Shown: piece by piece, positions 21,201 through 33,477 of the stretch
Position numbering within the stretch: position 1 is the stretch's first letter
Layout: every line of letters begins with the position of its first letter
DNA from: Steromphala cineraria
Taxonomy: Eukaryota; Mollusca; Gastropoda; Trochida; Trochidae
DNA: 64,000 nt
Assembly: GCA_916613615.1 (NCBI GenBank)
Contig: OU744733.1
Span: 35,379,939-35,443,938, forward strand
Direction: 5' to 3'
Notes under the pieces: generated by a model
Database searches by the model: none
What the model was told of the DNA's origin: nothing
The model's input: only the letters and a program-made list of their open reading frames with translations
Made by a program: the position numbers and the translations under genes

Positions 21201-23605
21201 TATAGGGTGTATGGTGTACGATGGTGTATGGTGTATGGTGTATGGTGTATGGTGTATGGTGTATGGTGTATGGTGTATGGTGTATGGTGTATGGTGTATG
21301 GTGTATGGTGTATGGTGTACGATGGTGTACGGTGTATGGTGTATGGTGTATGGTATATGGTATATAGTGTACGATGGTGTATGGTGTATGGTGTATGGTG
21401 TATGGTGTATGGTGTATGGTGTATGGTACATGGTGTATGGTGTATGGTGTATGGTGTATGGTGTATGGTGTATGGTGTATGGTGTATGGTGTATGGTGTA
21501 TGGTGTATGGTGTACGATTGTGTACGATTGTGTACGATGGTGTATGGTGTATGGTGTATGGTGTATGGTGTATGGTGTATGGTGTATGGTGTATGGTGTA
21601 TGGTGTATGGTGTATGGTGTACGATGGTGTATGGTGTATGGTGTATGGTGTATGGTGTATGGTGTATGGTGTATGGTATAGGGTGTATGGTGTATGGTGT
21701 ATGGTGTATGGTGTATGGTGTATGGTGTATGGTGTATGGTGTATGGTGTATGGTATAGGGTGTATGGTGTATGGCGTATGGTGTATGGTGTATGGTTGAC
21801 GATGTATGGTGTTTGGTGTGTGTTGTATGGTGTATGGTGTATGATGTATGATGTATGATGTATGATGTATGATGTATGATGTATGGTGTATAATGTATTG
21901 TGTATGGTGTATGGTGTATGGTGTATGGTGTACGATGGTGTATGGTGTATGATGTATGGTGTATGGTGTATGGTGTATGGTGTATGGTGTATGATGTATG
22001 GTGTATGGTGTATGGTGTATGGTGTATGGTGTATGGTATATGGTGTACGATGGTGTATGATGTATGGTGTATGGTGTATGGTGTATGGTGTATGGTGTAT
22101 GGTGTATGGTGTATGGTTTATGATGTATGGTGTATGGTGTATGGTGTATGGTGTATGGTGTATGGTGTATGGTGTATGGTGTATGGTATAGGGTGTATGG
22201 TGTATGGTGTATGGTGTATGGTGTATGGTGTATGGTGTATGGTGTAGGGTGTATGGTGTACGATGGTGTGTGGTGTGTGGTGTGTGGTGTATGGTGTATG
22301 GTGTATGGTGTATGGTGTATGGTGTAGGGTGTATGGTGTATGGTGTATGGTGTATGGTGTATGATGTATGGTGTATGGTATAGGGTATATGGTGTATGGT
22401 GTATGGTGTATGGTGTATGGTGTATGGTGTATGGTGTATGGTGTATGGTGTATGGTGTATGGTATAGGGTGTATGGTGTATGGTGTATGGTGTATGGTAT
22501 AGGGTGTATGGTGTATGGTGTATGGTATAGGGTGTATGGTGTATGGTGTATGGTGTATGGTGTATGGTGTATGGTGTATGGTGTATGGTATAGGGTGTAT
22601 GGTGTATGGTGTATGGTGTATTGTGTATGGTATAGGGTGTATGGTGTACGATGGTGTGTGGTGTGTGGTGTATGGTGTATGGTGTATGGTGTATGGTGTA
22701 TGGTGTATGGTGTATGGTGTATGGTGTATGGTGTATGGTACATGGTACATGGTACATGGTGTATGGTGTATGGTGTATGGTGTATGGTGTATGGTGTATG
22801 GTGTATGGTGTATGGTGTATGGTGTATGGTACATGGTGTATGGTGTATGGTGTATGGTGTATGGTGTATGGTGTATGGTGTATGGTGTATGGTGTATGGT
22901 GTATGGTACATGGTGTATGGTGTATGGTGTATGGTGTATGGTGTATGGTGTATGGTGTATGGTGTATGGTGTACGATGGTGTATGGTGTATGATGTATGG
23001 TGTATGGTGTATGGTGTATGGTGTATGGTGTATGGTGTATGATGTATGGTGTATAGTGTATGGTGTATGGTGTATGATGTATGATGTATGGTGTATGGTG
23101 TATGGTGTATGGTGTATGGTGTATGGTGTATGGTGTATGATTTATTGTGTATGGTGTATGGTGTATGGTGTATGGTGTATGGTGTATGGTGTATGGTGTA
23201 TGGTGTATGGTGTATGGTGTATGGTGTATGGTGTATGGTGTATGGTGTATGGTGTATGGTGTATGGTGTATGATGTATGGTGTATGATGTATGGTGTATG
23301 GTGTATGGTGTATAATGTATGGTGTATGGTGTATGGTGTATGATTTATGATGTATGGTGTATGGTGTATGGTGTATGGTGTATGTTGTATGTTGTATGTT
23401 GTATGTTGTATGTTGTATGATGTATGGTGTATGGTGTATGGTTGACGATGTATGGTGTATGGTGTATGGTTGACGATGTATGGTGTATGGTGTATGGTGT
23501 ATGGTGTATGGTTGACGATGTATGGTGCTTGGTGGTTTATGGTGTGTGGTAAGTGGTGTGCGGTGTGTGGTGTGTCGTGTATGGTGAATGTTGTATGGTG
23601 TATTT
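18226..23605 (+). repeat. 5.4-kb satellite of the 7-mer GTGTATG
   Basis: The core (about 19670-23340, roughly 520 units) is nearly uniform GTGTATG. Recurrent variants are the 10-mer GTGTACGATG, TGGTACATG and TATAGGG. The flanks (18226-19660 and 23340-23605) are strongly diverged but plainly related (GTGTACGATG, GTGTATTG, TTGACGATG), the usual picture of an array renewed from the middle. GTGTATG repeated has no stop codon in any frame on either strand, which creates overlapping open frames up to 1155 codons; none should be annotated as protein. GG recurs every 7 bases on the plus strand. Confidence 0.97.
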
Positions 23606-23609
23606 CTTT

Positions 23610-25740
23610 ACATTCAAATTAAAACAAAAAAAAACTTTTCAAATGCTTGAACGGGAAAATCTTATTTAGCAAACATACGTTGCCTCTTATTATTGATGTA
23701 AATAATGTGCAATTGCTTTACACGAAGTGTCAGGGAGTACAATAGGCATTTTGGAAACATACCGAATTTCGATTTCCAATATACCATCGACAAGAAATAA
23801 GGGAACCGATGGTTTCGCAGTTAATGTAGACCTGCTCCTACTGTCAAGTAAATTAATTTGGGCCATATCGAAAATTAAAATTTGCTCCCCTTTACTGCAA
23901 AAATACCTTTTATGTCAGCATGTGCTGGTTTTGTATACGTGGTAATTATTGGAATGCTTTGGTAAAAAACGACTGGGTTTAATTACAACCCCAAATTGAT
24001 AATTACAGTGATTTTGTTTAAAATTTAGACGAATAACATAATCTTTGAATGAATATGAAAATTTGTTTAAAGGGAAAATGTTTCATATATATCATGTGTT
24101 GATATTACATATTTTGGGATTAATTTGACCTTTTAATGTAAGACTCTGGCATGAATACTTACATGCTATATATGTCATGTGCCGTTAATAATTTAACATA
24201 AAATCTTTTGTACTAAACGTTTTTACACCATTTTGATAAATAGATGTCCTTTATGTGATAATGATGTGTTGTCGAACAATCTTTATCTTCTTTTGGTCTG
24301 CTCTAGGTAAATTGAAAGATTACGCTTAATAATTTAAAAAAATGACTTGAACCTCAAAATGTTCTCTTTTCCATACCTCTTTTAAAAGCGAAGTAACTTT
24401 CTCAACAGTCATTTATGTTCGATGAAATCAAATCAGTGACAATGCAGAACCGTATCTTCAGGGTATAGTCTACCCAGAAACAAAAGTTTGTTAATTTGTA
24501 GTTGGCAATTGAAGATGACGTTAATTTTTCGTCATTTTTTATGACGACAGTTTAGACATGCGCAGACGGGAAAACTTGTGCCTAGACTATACCCTTAAGT
24601 TTGTTCACTTACCTTGTATTCTAGTGCAAATATCATGTAATTTGGAATGTCTTGGAGACATCTTAGCATTGCGAAAACGAAACCAATAATATTAAAATTT
24701 CACTGCATAAGATAAAATTCAGGTTGCATTAACATATTCGCATGTCATACCTAACAGATAACCGTAACAAATTTGGCAGATCATTGAAGTGATCATCAAT
24801 CTATTTAACCATGCCAAATATCGACATCTAGCACCAGTGATGAGATGATCCCGAAATATGGTTTGAAAATGGTTATTTTACAGATGGACAATTGATGATC
24901 CTGTTTAAGTGGCCCTGGAGTTATTTTATGGACGTCAAAACGAAACCCAAATTAATTGATATTTGCACCAAGATACACAAGCAAGTTAACAAACTTAAGA
25001 TACGCAGCTGTATGTGACATATCTAACTAAAACAAAATAACCTGTGTCCCAACAGTCACTTTTGATTAATTTTATGTATTTTATATTTATTCAATTTTTC
25101 TGATTATAGATATTTACATTTCGATGACTTGGGTTAAAGATGTTATTAATTAACACATAAAGAGCGTTTTAGAGCAAGAAGTGCAGCCTTTTAATGAAGT
25201 TAAATGATTATTATATAGGTCAATATTGGTGTTGAAAATTAAATTTAAAAAAATAGCAATTATCAATGTTTATACACAATGCTATAAGATATTTATTGTT
25301 ATGCCATTAATAAATGGTAAAAGTGGTAATTTTTTTGAAGTAATTTCAAAAGATACGTAAAGTAATTTGGTATTATTGATGCATATGGCATACATGTATT
25401 TAGATATAAGGGATACAAAGGATCAGTTAAACATTAAACTGATACGTTTACCCAATGTATAAAGTTAAACATAAACAGAGAGGAGTTTTACAGTATGAAC
25501 CCTTTACTTGCAATATGTTCCTTTCCCGTCTAAGAAAATATGTACGTTTTATGATTTGAATGATAATGTAAAGTTTGTTTTCTCACGAATGAAAACATAT
25601 ATTGAAAAACATATAATTATGAACAGTAAAATGTGTTCTTTTAGTGTCTCATAAGCAAGTTGTGACTCGACGCATTGTTTTACATTGTGTACCATGTCTT
25701 GTATTTAAAATGTTATGATGCGTGTGAGACTTTTATGAAC
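23610..25740. other. Gene-free AT-rich stretch
   Basis: Apart from the small MITE at 24460-24595, nothing could be supported. A 72-codon frame at 23727-23945 has neither recognisable domains nor matching splice sites. Confidence 0.4.
24460..24595. mobile_element. 136-bp MITE with AGGGTATAGTCTA ends
   Basis: AGGGTATAGTCTA at 24460-24472 and TAGACTATACCCT at 24583-24595 are perfect inverted repeats. Inner sequence continues the symmetry loosely (AACAAAAGTTTG / AAAACTTGTG). Target duplication is unclear. Confidence 0.7.
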
Positions 25741-25744
25741 AATA

Positions 25745-25814
<70 letters not shown>

Positions 25815-25842
25815 GCTGCTGCTGCTACTACTAGTACTACTT

Positions 25843-25880
<38 letters not shown>

Positions 25881-25905
25881 TCTACTACTTCTTCTACTAC
25901 TACTT

Positions 25906-25956
<51 letters not shown>
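25745..25956 (+). repeat. Trinucleotide microsatellite (ACT)n
   Basis: About 212 bases of (ACT)n with a CTG block (25814-25826) and several CTT interruptions. It gives poly-Leu and poly-Val open frames on the two strands, which are artefacts. Confidence 0.97.
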
Positions 25957-26660
25957 AAGATTCGACCAATCGGTACAAAATCACTGAAGCGTTATTCGAC
26001 GGATAGGTTCAGTTTTGAAAACTCGACGGATTAGGCTGTAATCGTTTGGACAACCTGGTAATAACAATATCGTCCCCAGGAACACACAACAGTGTTTTAT
26101 GGTATTTAAACATAAACCCATATTTTTATTGACTGGGAACTTTTTATATTGTTTAGTGGTTGGCATGACGACAAAACCGTTAACTATGACAATGACCTGA
26201 ACAACTGTCGTGAATATTTGTATACAGATTTGGGGCGTTGTTGCATGCGATTAGGGCTCGGGAATTTGACTAATTGATCGGAAAGCTAACTGACTTGAAA
26301 AAAAATGTGATTAACATATGGTTCAGATCCCCGAAAAGGTCAATATGACTTTATGAATATCGACCTGACATAACCAATACCACTTCCTTTGCTGATTTTA
26401 CTCAAATCACTGACACACATTTGTTCTTGAAACAATCGGGTATGCGAGCCGTTCTGACAGGTTCTCCAAAAGATACCATAGGAAGTTACCTCCCTTTGAC
26501 AGAGCTGAAATAAGTAGGGGAACGTATGTGATTCGAGTTGATATCGAACCTTTATGGGGGGTTATCTTTCAAAATACTCTACATTTCTGAAAGGAGAGCC
26601 ATTGATATATGGCAACTTGGCCTATTTTCGATATTTATGTCACTGTGTTAAAACATTGAA
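25957..26660. other. Gene-free stretch
   Basis: No supported exon, repeat array or RNA gene between the trinucleotide tract and the candidate leader exon at 26.7-26.9 kb. Confidence 0.35.
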
Positions 26661-26914
26661 CCAATTCATGTGTAATATCATATTTAATCGACGGTATTTA
26701 CATGCATGAATAAGCATTATAACAGAGCGATCGGGTATCGAACTGAAGCAGATGAACAACCCTGTCGCGAGCTTGACAACAATAGATCTTAACAAATGTT
26801 AGCTCACTGTGGTCGGCATTCACACGCAGTGCGCTGAGCTCACACTGGCATCCAAAGCGCGAACAGGTGTACAAACCTGAGTCGAATCGGACTATTACTT
26901 GTCCCCCAACCATG
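26660..26914 (+). promoter_or_regulatory. Candidate promoter and leader exon ending in ATG|GTGAGT
   Basis: A locally GC-richer segment ends CCCCCAACCATG directly before a strong splice donor GTGAGTAA (26915). The ATG has a good context (ACCATGG). If real, the first coding exon would be a single start codon, leaving phase 0. The opposite strand is open for 71 codons over the same segment but without recognisable similarity. Support is limited to motif and composition. Confidence 0.3.
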
Positions 26915-27169
26915 GTGAGTAAATTTAATAACTATATAAGTAAAATTCAAGTAAGGACACTTTTATCAAGTTTATTAAGGGTGATGATTATAAGATCACC
27001 CCCTTTACAAAGGTAGTCTTTTGAGGTTCAACTCTTTACAGCCTCTTAACAATATTATTGGTGAACTCTAAAATTGGTTAGAATTTAAGGTAATAACCAC
27101 TAAGGACAATTCTAGAATAGACAATTTCTTCACTTTATTCTTTGAAAGGGACGTTTCGACATTGTATTG

Positions 27170-27536
27170 TTAAAGGGGCAGTAGCACGTTTTTAGGGGGA
27201 ATATAAGGTGATGTCAGGAAAATGAAAATTAATGGTTCCAATTGAAAGACAATGTATTTAAACTAAATGGAGGAGTAATAATAACTCAAATATATAACGT
27301 AAAGTTTAGCCATGCGATTCCCTTTTCTTACACAAAATGAATAAAAGGTGTTCACACAAAATGGCCGCCAATGGATTTTATGTGAATCTTCATACTTTTT
27401 CCTCTGACTATGGATGATTAACTTGTGTAATGAGATTCTTGACACTGTCAAAATAATACATTAAGCATTAACTTACACGTATCAGTGAAAATTTCAAAAT
27501 ATAAAATTATCAAAAAGTGTGCTACTGCCCCTTTAA
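27170..27536 (+). mobile_element. TTAA-MITE copy 3, full length
   Basis: TTAA|AGGGGCAGTAGCACG at 27170 to GTGCTACTGCCCCT|TTAA at 27536, 367 bp with flanks. Internal landmarks, in order: ATGTCAGGAAAATGAAAATT, TTGAAAGACAATGTATTTAA, AAAATGGCCGCCAATGG, TTATCAAAAAG. Confidence 0.93.
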
Positions 27537-27876
27537 GAGTAACCACGATACTTTGGGATTTTCTCGTTCCAAATTGATTCGTCAAACAAATCTGTCGTTG
27601 AATATGGTTGTGTTGTTAAACGATTCTCTTTTACCTCATTATGTACCTGTGTTTTTATGTTATATTGTATCTTTATATAATATACTTTACTTTTTAGTGA
27701 AGGATCGTTTTGTTATTTTCGCATAATAATTTTTACATGTGACTGGAACTACTTTGAAATGTTCAAATATGATAAGTAGTGGTAATAATCATTTAAATGA
27801 TGGTATAACATTATAATTTTTTAATATATATTAGGTAAGAACTTCTACTTTTTGATAAATCTAGGAAAACAGTTTT

Positions 27877-28432
27877 ATGAATACGATAGTGTATGAAGTA
27901 TCTAAGACCAACCAAAATCTACCTAAGCATTTACATTATCTCACCACAGAGGTAGGTCAGTCATGCTCGCAACTTGAACTTGAAACATACCTAATGTCCC
28001 TTCCCCAAAATAAAGCTATCCCGTTACTACTGTTTCGAACCTCTTGCCACCATTTACCGATTGAAAAAGGAAGATGGAATAAGATACCTAAGTCTGAAAG
28101 AAAATGTAAATTGTGTTGTATGAATGATGTTGGAGATGAGTTCCATTATATTTTTAGATGTGAATATTTTACTTTAGAAAGAACCTTGTACATACCTTTA
28201 CATTTCTCAAAGAGACCAAATATGCTTAAACTTCAAAATCTTTTCATGTGTAAAAAGGTATCTATATTAAAAAAACTTAGCAAATTTTGTAAAATCATAA
28301 TGCAAACTGTAAAATCTTCCGGCTAATCACTTATCCGCTTGTATGATGCACTTACTGTCATGTTGTACCTCATATGCCGAGGATATCGGCCTGAGTGTAA
28401 TAAAATTCTGTTCTGTTCTGTTCTGTGTGAAA
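27877..28432 (+). mobile_element. 3' end of a non-LTR retrotransposon (5'-truncated)
   Basis: A 149-codon open frame (27877-28323, stop TAA by 28326) has the C-terminal zinc-binding region of non-LTR reverse transcriptases. HHLPIEKGRWNKIP is followed by RKCKLCC, GDEFHYIFRCEYF and R.LYIP, i.e. a C..C...H....C cluster near residues 97-117. The RT catalytic domain is absent upstream. After the stop come ~80 bases of 3' UTR with AATAAAA, then (TTCTG)n at 28409-28427, a short tandem tail as in CR1/L2/jockey-like elements. It is a dead 5'-truncated copy, although this frame itself is unbroken. Confidence 0.85.
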
Positions 28433-28724
28433 ATATGATGCATTTAATATTTGTATGAAAACTGAGATCAACCTCACGATCGATGTCAAAGATTCAAGCC
28501 CATAATGAAATAAAATTGTTTTTATTCAGGCATGTAATTACAATTTGTAACTATAAAATAAATGTTTTAGTATTTATAACTGGACGAATGTTACAGTTGC
28601 TAAAGGACAAAGGGACCAGCAATGTTACACAAAAGTTGCATAACGCTGCAACATAGAGGAAACCCGAGCCCTATACTCATTGTTTCTGTGACAATGACTT
28701 AACAAAGCGCAACATTCCTGCCCC

Positions 28725-29089
28725 TTAAAGGGGCAGTAGCACGTTTTTTGATAATTTTATTTTTTTAAATTTTCACTGATAATTGTATGTTAGTGCTAAA
28801 TGTATTACTTTGATAGTGTCATAAATCTCATTACACACGCCAATTAGCCATAGACAGAGGACGAAGTATGAAGATTCACATAAAATCCATTGGCGGCCAT
28901 TTTTGTGTGAACACCTTTAATTCACTTTCTGTAAGAAAAAGGAATCGCAAGGCTACACTTTACATTATATATTGGAATTGTTACTGCTCCATTTAGTTTA
29001 AATGCATTGTCTTTCAATTGGAAACATTAATTTTCATTTTCCTGACATCACCTTATTTCCCCCCTAAAAACGTGCTACTGCCCCTTTAA
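28725..29089 (-). mobile_element. TTAA-MITE copy 4, full length
   Basis: TTAA at both edges (28725-28728 and 29086-29089) and AGGGGCAGTAGCACG inverted ends. Opposite orientation to copy 3: TTTTTTGATAATTTTA comes first and CCCCCCTAAAAACGTG last. Confidence 0.93.
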
Positions 29090-29486
29090 TGTTATGTTAT
29101 GGAGTTTGAAGTCAAAGGCTTTTCTGGTACAGATGTACCGAGGGTTGAAATCGTTTTTGAGATCATATCAACATAATATTTGTTTCTTATTGCCATTTGA
29201 AATATCATTTGAATGTTACTTTCTGAAAAAGAAGGAAATCAAAGTCTCTATTCATAGAAGTATACCAAGTGGTGCCAACGTTTGGGAATACCATAACCTA
29301 TTCTGTTGCTATTGATATATATTGAATACAGCTAACTCAATACTATGTAGTTTTTGACCAGTGTGTAAACTCGATAGTTCACATATGCAAATTGGTTTTT
29401 TATTTGCTGAATTGGTTTAACTTGTCCTATATTATTTTTAATTTCGAGATAACATTTCAAAAAGTTCACAATATCCGAAAGTTGAG

Positions 29487-29555
29487 CATTCTCTCCCCAC
29501 AGAGACAGCTCAGTCATACCCGATTTAGTTGAGCTGGCTCTGTGGGGAGAGAATG
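29487..29555. mobile_element. 69-bp palindromic remnant of the CATTCTCTCCCC family
   Basis: CATTCTCTCCCCACAGAGAC and its near-complement GGCTCTGTGGGGAGAGAATG meet with only ~30 bases between them. It is the two ends of the element at 32925-33468 with the middle deleted. A 159-codon minus-strand open frame runs through it and is probably chance. Confidence 0.8.
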
Positions 29556-31868
29556 AACGTTGAGTTACAAGCCTTGTCTCTCTATATAAATTTTGTACGA
29601 ATTCAAGTCTGAAAACATTTAGTTCGTTGTGACATAATAAGATATATGGATTTATGACGTTTCTTGAAGCAAAAAACACACTTATATGCACCCAGACCTT
29701 GTTAGTAACAACAGGAGACTGCAATAAGTGTGATGATATTACAGTGAACACGTGACTGATTTGATGGGTGCCACCTAACGGTCTGGACATGTATGCTAAC
29801 AAACACTTCATATCTAATATAGATTTAAGTTATTCATTCTCTTTATTGCTATTGAATATCATTGCACTGTGCATTTTTCCAGTAATTTTTTTTTTCATTT
29901 CCATCTTTTTCATGTTTTACATACATTCGGTTTGACAACAGTGACAGCAGTATGCATATAACAACATAGGACAAAAATTAGCAATACAAATACAAACACG
30001 TAAGAGGATACATGAAACATAAACGAGATTTGGTAGTCCATACCTTAAATATACATAATCATTGTGGCCTATTGGTTAATACAGTAGAGTGACAGTTTTA
30101 TACATATTGTCAACGATTATAGCAGGATGAAAAAAAAACCATGTTTTTAGTTCACAATATGGTATGTAATGATGACCAAAATTTAACAAATATATCATTC
30201 TCATCGGACACAAAGTAATTGTATTTTGTTATGTTATAGTACTGTTTAATTTGGCTCAGTATGTAGTTAAAATCTGGAATTATCATGTTTTGAATGTTCT
30301 TGAAAATTATGTCTTTGATGAGTATGATTATTCTTCCCCTTTTTCCAGTAATCATGAGTTCATATGTCTTCATGAATTTGACGTTTGTATTTTCTTATGT
30401 TACAATGTGTACTTTGTTATTTCCTCTTATAATGGTAAAAACCACTCCCAACAATTTCGGTTGCTTTCTGAATGACACATCAAGCTCAAGCTTCTCACGT
30501 TCAATCATATTTTGAAATTTCTAATTGCATCGAAATATGTCAAACCTACATTAGAACAGTTGAGAATGTTGAACGTCTCATTTATCTACAACCACAGTTG
30601 TCTTTCTGACGTTAAAGCTTGACAGCTTGGCATTTTAAACTCAAAATACAAACTAATTTAGTAAATGGTTGATCGATACGCCGAGGCAAATTATGACATT
30701 ATTGCCCAATCGATAGAAAATAATTGGCGAAACGAACTGAAGTGAAGTGTTAATAGAGCATTATCACCCGGAAACAATTCGATCACTTAAACCTCGGGTG
30801 ATAAATTTATCAACGAGATTACATATAATACCTTTTTACTGGAGGGTTTCTCAAAACAATGTTTTTTATCACCGATATGGAGTTGTTATTTGTAAAAACT
30901 TTTGGTGTTGTTGATTTGTTTTCCCATATATTCATCTTCAGGAATATCTATTTTGACGTTTTTTTGTATCTTAAAGAGTAGCGTTCTTCTAAAAAAACTT
31001 TTAAAAGACATAATTCCAATTTCGTTCACTAAACAGATACTTAGAAAGCATGTGCTTTACATTCATACTTTTTATCAACTTTTCAAATAATATAAAGATT
31101 AAAGACCGTAATGTCATTGAAATACAATCAATGATTGAAACAAATCATACCTCGTACGATCTGAGGCCCTTCTAATGATATGAAATCGTACCGATGGCTT
31201 TTCAGCTTGTCGTTGATTAATTTGAGTGAAAATGTCACCTGATACGATCACTTTTGGGAATACTAAAATATGTCACCCATCGGGATACGAGTGATAAGTT
31301 CGACCTAATTTTAAAGATATAGTGGGTATCGGATGCCCAAGGGTTTTCCTGACCCAGAATGTTTACATTTTCAACCAAAACCGAGATTAATATCTGTCAT
31401 ATAAAGCGCAGGAAAGGAAGACAATTTCGGTAAATATATTCAAATATATAAACACACAAACGTAAACGTAAGTAATTTACCAAGAAAAGAATAGCCTCAA
31501 AAATGACACAAATATGACACCTGAGGTTTATATGAATTCGTAACTCCTACAATAACTTGATATATATCAAGGAAATCTCATCCCATGGTTATTCAATAAC
31601 CAGCCAATCAAATGACACCAGCAATAGTGATGGTATTTTCATTTTTGATTTGTTAATGCTATTAACGACTCTACAACAGTCCGTGTAAGCGTGTATTTGG
31701 ATTCAATTCAAATCTTGCGATGTTCAGCCAGTTTGAAAACCAACACAATACACAATGTTTGTATAGAAAATTACCATTTCTTTAACATCTTATGTTCATT
31801 ATGTTATTTAGATATGACATATTCAGTATGTTCTGTTATGTTTAACAATAATCCTGTTCTTTTCCAGG
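29556..31868. other. Gene-free AT-rich stretch
   Basis: No supported exon. A short hairpin TTATCACCCGG...CCTCGGGTGATAA lies at about 30762-30808. Open frames here are short and lack similarity. Confidence 0.4.
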
Positions 31869-32308
31869 CTTGACTAATCTCCCGCTGACAGAGAATATAT
31901 ATTGGCACAACGGATGAACTGAAGTTAAGTCAATATCTGACCCTAGTTTGACCCGTCGGTCTTCCTCTTGGTCAGCACAACTGACCATTGAACAAGTGAC
32001 CATTCACTACTTCATGGTTGTCCGGTTCAGTGGTCACTACCGTGTCCTCTGGATCTAAGTGTACCAAGTGTCAGTCGTACTAGATAATTAATCTTAAGTG
32101 GAGGAATTGTGACAACGTCATGGCATAAATGGTGACATTTACTAATTTCATGAACAATTGACTTTGTAAAAGTAATTGGTATCGTGGGAAAGGACGGTTT
32201 ACAACACATGGACATTGACGTCATTCTTAAATTGTGATGAAACTTGTGAAATTCAAATTAAACACTGATATCTCTGGTGCATCTGACGTTTGAGCGGTCA
32301 CGTGATCT
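31869..32308 (+). other. Possible 5' UTR of the exon at 32309
   Basis: A good acceptor (CCTGTTCTTTTCCAG) ends at 31868, so this could be the untranslated part of an internal second exon spliced to an upstream leader. Alternatively transcription starts within it. There are several upstream ATGs. Confidence 0.25.
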
Positions 32309-32425
32309 ATGTCTAACTTAAAAGAAGAAGGGAGGACAAATTCCAGCGATATGTCCTCAAAACTGGATTCAGTCTTCACTGTCGGAAGAAGACAACAAGA
32401 CATGGAGAACTTACCTGTCCTTAAG
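32309..32425 (+). CDS. Candidate first coding exon, 39 codons
   Basis: ATG at 32309 opens 39 codons, MSNLKEEGRTNSSDMSSKLD then SVFTVGRRQQDMENLPVLK, stopping exactly at AAG|GTAAGT, a consensus splice donor in phase 0. Composition (Ser, Glu, Lys, Asp) suits a disordered N-terminal tail. I do not recognise the protein. Two weaker possible exons follow in compatible phase: 32505-32545 (acceptor TTTCTTAG, donor GTAAGT) and 32647-32698 (acceptor ATCTCTTAG, donor GTATGA). They are short enough to occur by chance. No later exon was found, so the gene may continue far to the right. Confidence 0.45.
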
Positions 32426-32915
32426 GTAAGTTGATTCTTTTGTCAGAGCTTTCTAAATACATGAATATTTTGTTTCAGTTATGAATGATAAATACTGATT
32501 TCTTAGAGAAGAACATTTAAGAGGTATTTATATGATGAAGTGTTTCTGTAAGTATTTTTGACGAGTTTTTTGGATATTTTAACCCCGTATATCATCTTGA
32601 ACACAACGTATTAGTACTGACATTGGCTCATTTATGATCTCTTAGCACTGGAACGATATTTCAAGATTCGAATGGTAGAATATATGCTAGATTGAAGGTA
32701 TGATACATTCCTTTGGGGACCTCTGTTTTAATAGGTAAACTCATGAGATACAGTTTCTGTCTTATAAAGAATACATATTGTATATGATGAGTCATGAACA
32801 TCATTCAAAGATAAATAATTAAACATTATCAAGAACTGACATTTATCCATTTTTCAAACATACACTGTAAGTCATAACCTTTACAAAGTGTCCGAACAAT
32901 GAATTTCTTAAATGT

Positions 32916-33477
32916 CACAAACATCATTCTCTCCCCACAGAGGCAGCTCAGTCATACCCGAGTTAGCCTCTGTTCTATTACGGCTAATACATTGGATAGA
33001 AAGGTAGAAATCTGATAGGAGGCAATCGAAGTTAGCTGTGCAATCAGCGACGCCGTTTCAAAAGTGGTAATTAGCAAAACCTCGGCCATCTCCGCGTGGT
33101 TCGGCAAAGCTGTCGTTGACATTATAAAATAAAATCTATCATATAACAAATAATAGTTTATACAAATATAAAACAGTTTCTATCTAATGAAAAACCCTAT
33201 CCATATATAATTTTCAAATATTTTCCCTCTCACACTGTTAATGAAACATAAATATAAAGGCATGATATTTTCCATGTCACAATACAGCCGTTAAGAATTT
33301 TCCAAGTCGTGGATATCTAAAAGGTGTTTTCGTTGGCTGCAAATAAGGGAGATATCTTAATTTATAACTTTTTGCCGCTAGGGCAATTTGCCGGAACCCC
33401 AGGATCTTGGTGTAATAGAACAGAGGCTAACTCGGGTATAACTGAGCTGCCTCTGTGGGAAGAGAATGCACAAACAT
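32916..33477. mobile_element. Mutator-like element, 544 bp, 9-bp target duplication
   Basis: The element is 32925-33468. The ends are inverted for about 55 bases, starting CATTCTCTCCCCACAGAGGC and continuing through CAGCTCAGT.ATACCCGAGT to GCCTCTGTTCTATTAC. It is flanked by the perfect direct repeat CACAAACAT (32916-32924, 33469-33477). Long inverted ends plus a 9-bp duplication fit the Mutator-like superfamily. The interior matches 53422-53782 in the opposite orientation. No transposase is encoded. Confidence 0.88.

Noticed and set aside
19444..23343. Open frames of 100-1155 codons (HHTPYTI-type and VYGVWCM-type) as giant repeat proteins
   Set aside because: They arise because the 7-mer GTGTATG has no stop codon in any frame on either strand. 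Many frames overlap on both strands, and there are no promoter, splice or composition signals of a gene.
25675..26034. Poly-Leu (plus) and poly-Val (minus) frames
   Set aside because: Direct translation of the (ACT)n microsatellite.
26698..26913. 71-codon minus-strand frame (MVGGQVIVRFDSGL...)
   Set aside because: No similarity I can name; the plus strand offers ATG followed by a strong donor. Neither reading is proven.
29332..29811. 159-codon minus-strand frame
   Set aside because: It runs straight through a palindromic transposon remnant (29487-29555) and shows no family similarity.
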